In this document: piece after piece, positions 6,155 to 6,597 of the stretch
Position numbering within the stretch: the first letter of the stretch is position 1
Layout: the number at the start of each line of letters is the position of its first letter
Origin: CBDUBU01 sp965365465
GTDB taxonomy: Bacteria; Bacteroidota; Rhodothermia; Rhodothermales; DASSAV01
Assembly (NCBI GenBank): GCA_965365465.1
Contig: CBDUBU010000230.1
Coordinates: 1 to 6,597, forward strand
Direction: 5' to 3'
Length of the DNA: 6,597 bases
Made by a program: the position numbers and the translations under genes
Notes under the pieces: model-generated
The model's database searches: none
Told to the model about the DNA's origin: nothing
The model's input: the letters and a program-made list of their open reading frames with translations, nothing else

Positions 6155-6597
6155 ATGCGGCGCCAACCGTTTTCCATACCTGAAAACCTCTCCCGGCGCG
6201 GCTTCATACGCAATGCGTCGGCGCTGGCCGCCGGCCTGGCGCTGCGGCCCTGCCGCCTCAGCCCCGCAGGAGCCGCCTCCCTGACCAGCCCGCCCGTCTC
6301 TCCGGAACAGACCGACCTGTTCGAGGCCGGGACCGGCGGCTATGCCGTCTATCGCATTCCGGGCCTCGTGGCTACACCGAAGGGCACGCTTTTAGCCTAC
6401 TGCGAGGCCCGCAAGGAGGGCGGCGGCGACTGGGGCAAGACCGACATCCTGCTGCGCCGCTCCAGCGACGGCGGAAATACCTGGACCGAGCCGCAGATGC
6501 TGGTTGATACCACAGGGCTTACCTTGCGCAATCCTGCCGCTGCGGCGCAGCAGCTAGGCTCGGAGCAGAGCGTGGCTGCCCACAACCCGACGGCCAT
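6155..6597 (+). CDS. Sialidase-like GH33 (BNR) enzyme with Tat signal, 3' end outside the window
   Basis: The frame is open from ATG 6155 to the window end, giving 147 residues. Sialidases release terminal sialic acids; some GH33 members act on related keto-acids such as Kdn or Kdo-type sugars. Seen: a twin-arginine motif SRRGFIR at 13-19 followed by a hydrophobic segment (ASALAAGLAL), which predicts Tat export. Then YRIPGLV carries R67, the first Arg of the catalytic triad. EAR follows with R86 and D92 in GGGDWG. The spacings 19 and 6 match R37, R56 and D62 of the Salmonella sialidase, so D92 is the likely acid/base. An Asp box SSDGGNTW is at 103-110. The remaining arginines, the catalytic Glu and Tyr, and further Asp boxes lie beyond the window. 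It starts 20 bases after the sulfatase stop with no clear ribosome site, so co-transcription is likely. A non-sialidase BNR hydrolase remains possible until the rest is seen. Confidence 0.8.
   Translation, partial: MRRQPFSIPENLSRRGFIRNASALAAGLALRPCRLSPAGAASLTSPPVSPEQTDLFEAGTGGYAVYRIPGLVATPKGTLLAYCEARKEGGGDWGKTDILLRRSSDGGNTWTEPQMLVDTTGLTLRNPAAAAQQLGSEQSVAAHNPTA

Overview
The window reads as a GC-rich bacterial chromosome fragment (about 60% G+C by eye) carrying genes for exported degradative enzymes. The start codons mostly lack a clear Shine-Dalgarno sequence. The gene content, in which a GH43/discoidin/FN3 enzyme, a type I sulfatase and a sialidase sit together, is typical of Bacteroidota-like glycan degraders. 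High G+C and weak ribosome sites would fit the Rhodothermia side (Rhodothermus/Salinibacter relatives) better than low-GC Bacteroides. This placement is inference; the window holds no marker gene.

Left part (1-2640, + strand). The C-terminal tail of an unidentified protein, possibly a PHB-depolymerase/prolyl-oligopeptidase-like alpha/beta hydrolase, is followed after 89 bases by a complete gene for an exported M3 zinc peptidase of the peptidyl-dipeptidase Dcp type. Dcp runs convergently into the next gene with only 9 bases between the stop codons, and a stem-loop covers both stops.

Middle (2650-4410, - strand). This is a secreted family 43 glycoside hydrolase: signal peptide, five-bladed propeller with all three catalytic acids visible, discoidin (F5/8C) domain and C-terminal FN3 domain.

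Intergenic 4411-4613. This divergent control region has a good sigma-70-like promoter facing right, a perfect 8-bp inverted repeat in the predicted 5' leader of the rightward operon, a 7-bp inverted repeat flanking the promoter, and a 21-codon upstream ORF that overlaps the sulfatase start as ATGA.

Right part (4614-6597, + strand). A Sec-exported type I sulfatase with the formylglycine motif CSPSR is followed after 20 bases by a GH33-like sialidase that carries a twin-arginine (Tat) signal and is cut by the window end.

Together, GH43, sulfatase and sialidase look like part of a glycan-utilisation locus. The sulfatase and sialidase would remove capping sulfate and sialic-acid-like groups, and the GH43 would trim arabinose-, xylose- or galactose-type units. 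Dcp would recycle peptides and need not be functionally linked. No SusC/SusD pair, regulator gene or transporter lies inside the window. I see no clearly novel multi-gene system. The most unusual points are the mixed Sec/Tat export within one apparent operon and the structured leader upstream of the sulfatase.
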